Origin: Hylemonella gracilis ATCC 19624
Lineage (GTDB): Bacteria > Pseudomonadota > Gammaproteobacteria > Burkholderiales > Burkholderiaceae_C
Direction: 5' to 3'
Length of the DNA: 43,900 nt
NCBI RefSeq assembly: GCF_000211835.1
Contig: NZ_AEGR01000040.1
Span: forward strand, 1 to 43,900
The notes under the pieces were generated by a model. The model made no database searches, was not told the origin of the DNA, and was given only the letters and a program-made list of their open reading frames with translations. Positions 43,677-43,900 of the stretch are shown here, in pieces; position 1 is the first letter of the stretch, and the number at the start of each line of letters is the position of its first letter. A program made the translations under genes and the position numbers.

Positions 43677-43900
43677 CGTCTGCGCACTCGATGGCCGATC
43701 CCTTTGCCACGCCCGTGGCCGGACGTCTCGCGGGCAAGGTGGCCTTGGTGACGGGCGCGGGCTCGGTCGGACCCGGCTGGGGCAATGGGCGCGCCGTGGC
43801 CGTGCGCTTCGCGCAAGAAGGCGCGATCGTCCATGGCCTGGACCTGGACAGCGCGCGTCTGCGCGAAACCGCCGAGAAGGTCGAGGCCGCCGGCGGTCGC
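43673..43900 (+). CDS. Short-chain dehydrogenase/reductase, N-terminal part
   Basis: The first 76 codons of an SDR run to the window end without a stop. The nucleotide-binding motif is extended: VALVTGAGSVGPGWGNGRAV (T-G-x3-G-x-G with an insertion), followed by an acidic residue after the second strand (HGLDLD), which favours NAD(H). The ATG overlaps the lactonase stop. It is probably a dehydrogenase of the same catabolic operon. The substrate is unknown. Confidence 0.85.
   Translation, partial: MTSAHSMADPFATPVAGRLAGKVALVTGAGSVGPGWGNGRAVAVRFAQEGAIVHGLDLDSARLRETAEKVEAAGGR

Overview
The window is a gene-dense, GC-rich chromosomal segment of a beta-proteobacterium. Order Burkholderiales, probably Comamonadaceae or a close relative, is the best fit. 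The assignment rests on protein sequence character, a tuf-rpsJ-S10 ribosomal block, a complete atpIBEFHAGDC operon, a ybeD-lipB-lipA string, an EIIA(Man)-HPr-EI set without a sugar permease, and abundant cytochrome c and catabolic genes. I see no insertion sequence, phage gene, integrase or CRISPR array.

Layout. 1-5580: the end of tuf, then rpsJ, a 210-base gap with promoter and hairpin signals, then rplC-rplD-rplW-rplB-rpsS-rplV-rpsC-rplP-rpmC-rpsQ and a clear terminator. The spc genes (rplN onward) do not follow. 5675-6245: a peroxiredoxin with its own terminator. 6282-16657: the most distinctive region. A GntR/FCD regulator is divergent from a Rieske oxygenase, a glutamine-synthetase-like ligase, a [2Fe-2S] ferredoxin, an FAD ferredoxin reductase, a full branched-chain-type ABC importer (one binding protein, two permeases, two ATPases) and a CHMI-type tautomerase. 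This reads as one import-and-oxidise catabolic operon for an unknown, probably amine-bearing or aromatic, substrate. Two short palindromes in its control region are candidate GntR operators.

16704-21005: GNAT acetyltransferase, cytochrome b561 divergent from cytochrome c', a TlpA-like thioredoxin, a lipoprotein and an MFS transporter. 21086-23680: EIIA(Man)-type protein, HPr and enzyme I, with a hairpin-forming element abutting the ptsI start. 23716-27804 (minus strand): ybeD-like gene, lipB, lipA, a small zinc-ribbon protein, an AraC regulator and a YddG-like exporter. 28005-35437: the ATP synthase operon, starting with a TTG-initiated atpI and ending in a strong terminator.

35558-38699: YheT-family hydrolase, an uncharacterised protein with a Gln-Ala repeat, and glutamate dehydrogenase behind a perfect leader hairpin. 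38763-39921 (minus): low-molecular-weight phosphotyrosine phosphatase and a membrane-anchored cytochrome c. 40047-40122: tRNA-Arg(CCG) with a terminator. 40328-41587: putative Na+/H+ antiporter. 41772-43900: a LysR regulator divergent from a LigI-like lactonase and a short-chain dehydrogenase cut by the window end, the start of a second catabolic operon.

All functional calls come from reading translated sequence and motifs by eye; no database search was run. Start codons were chosen from ribosome-binding sites, gene overlaps and remembered family N-termini.
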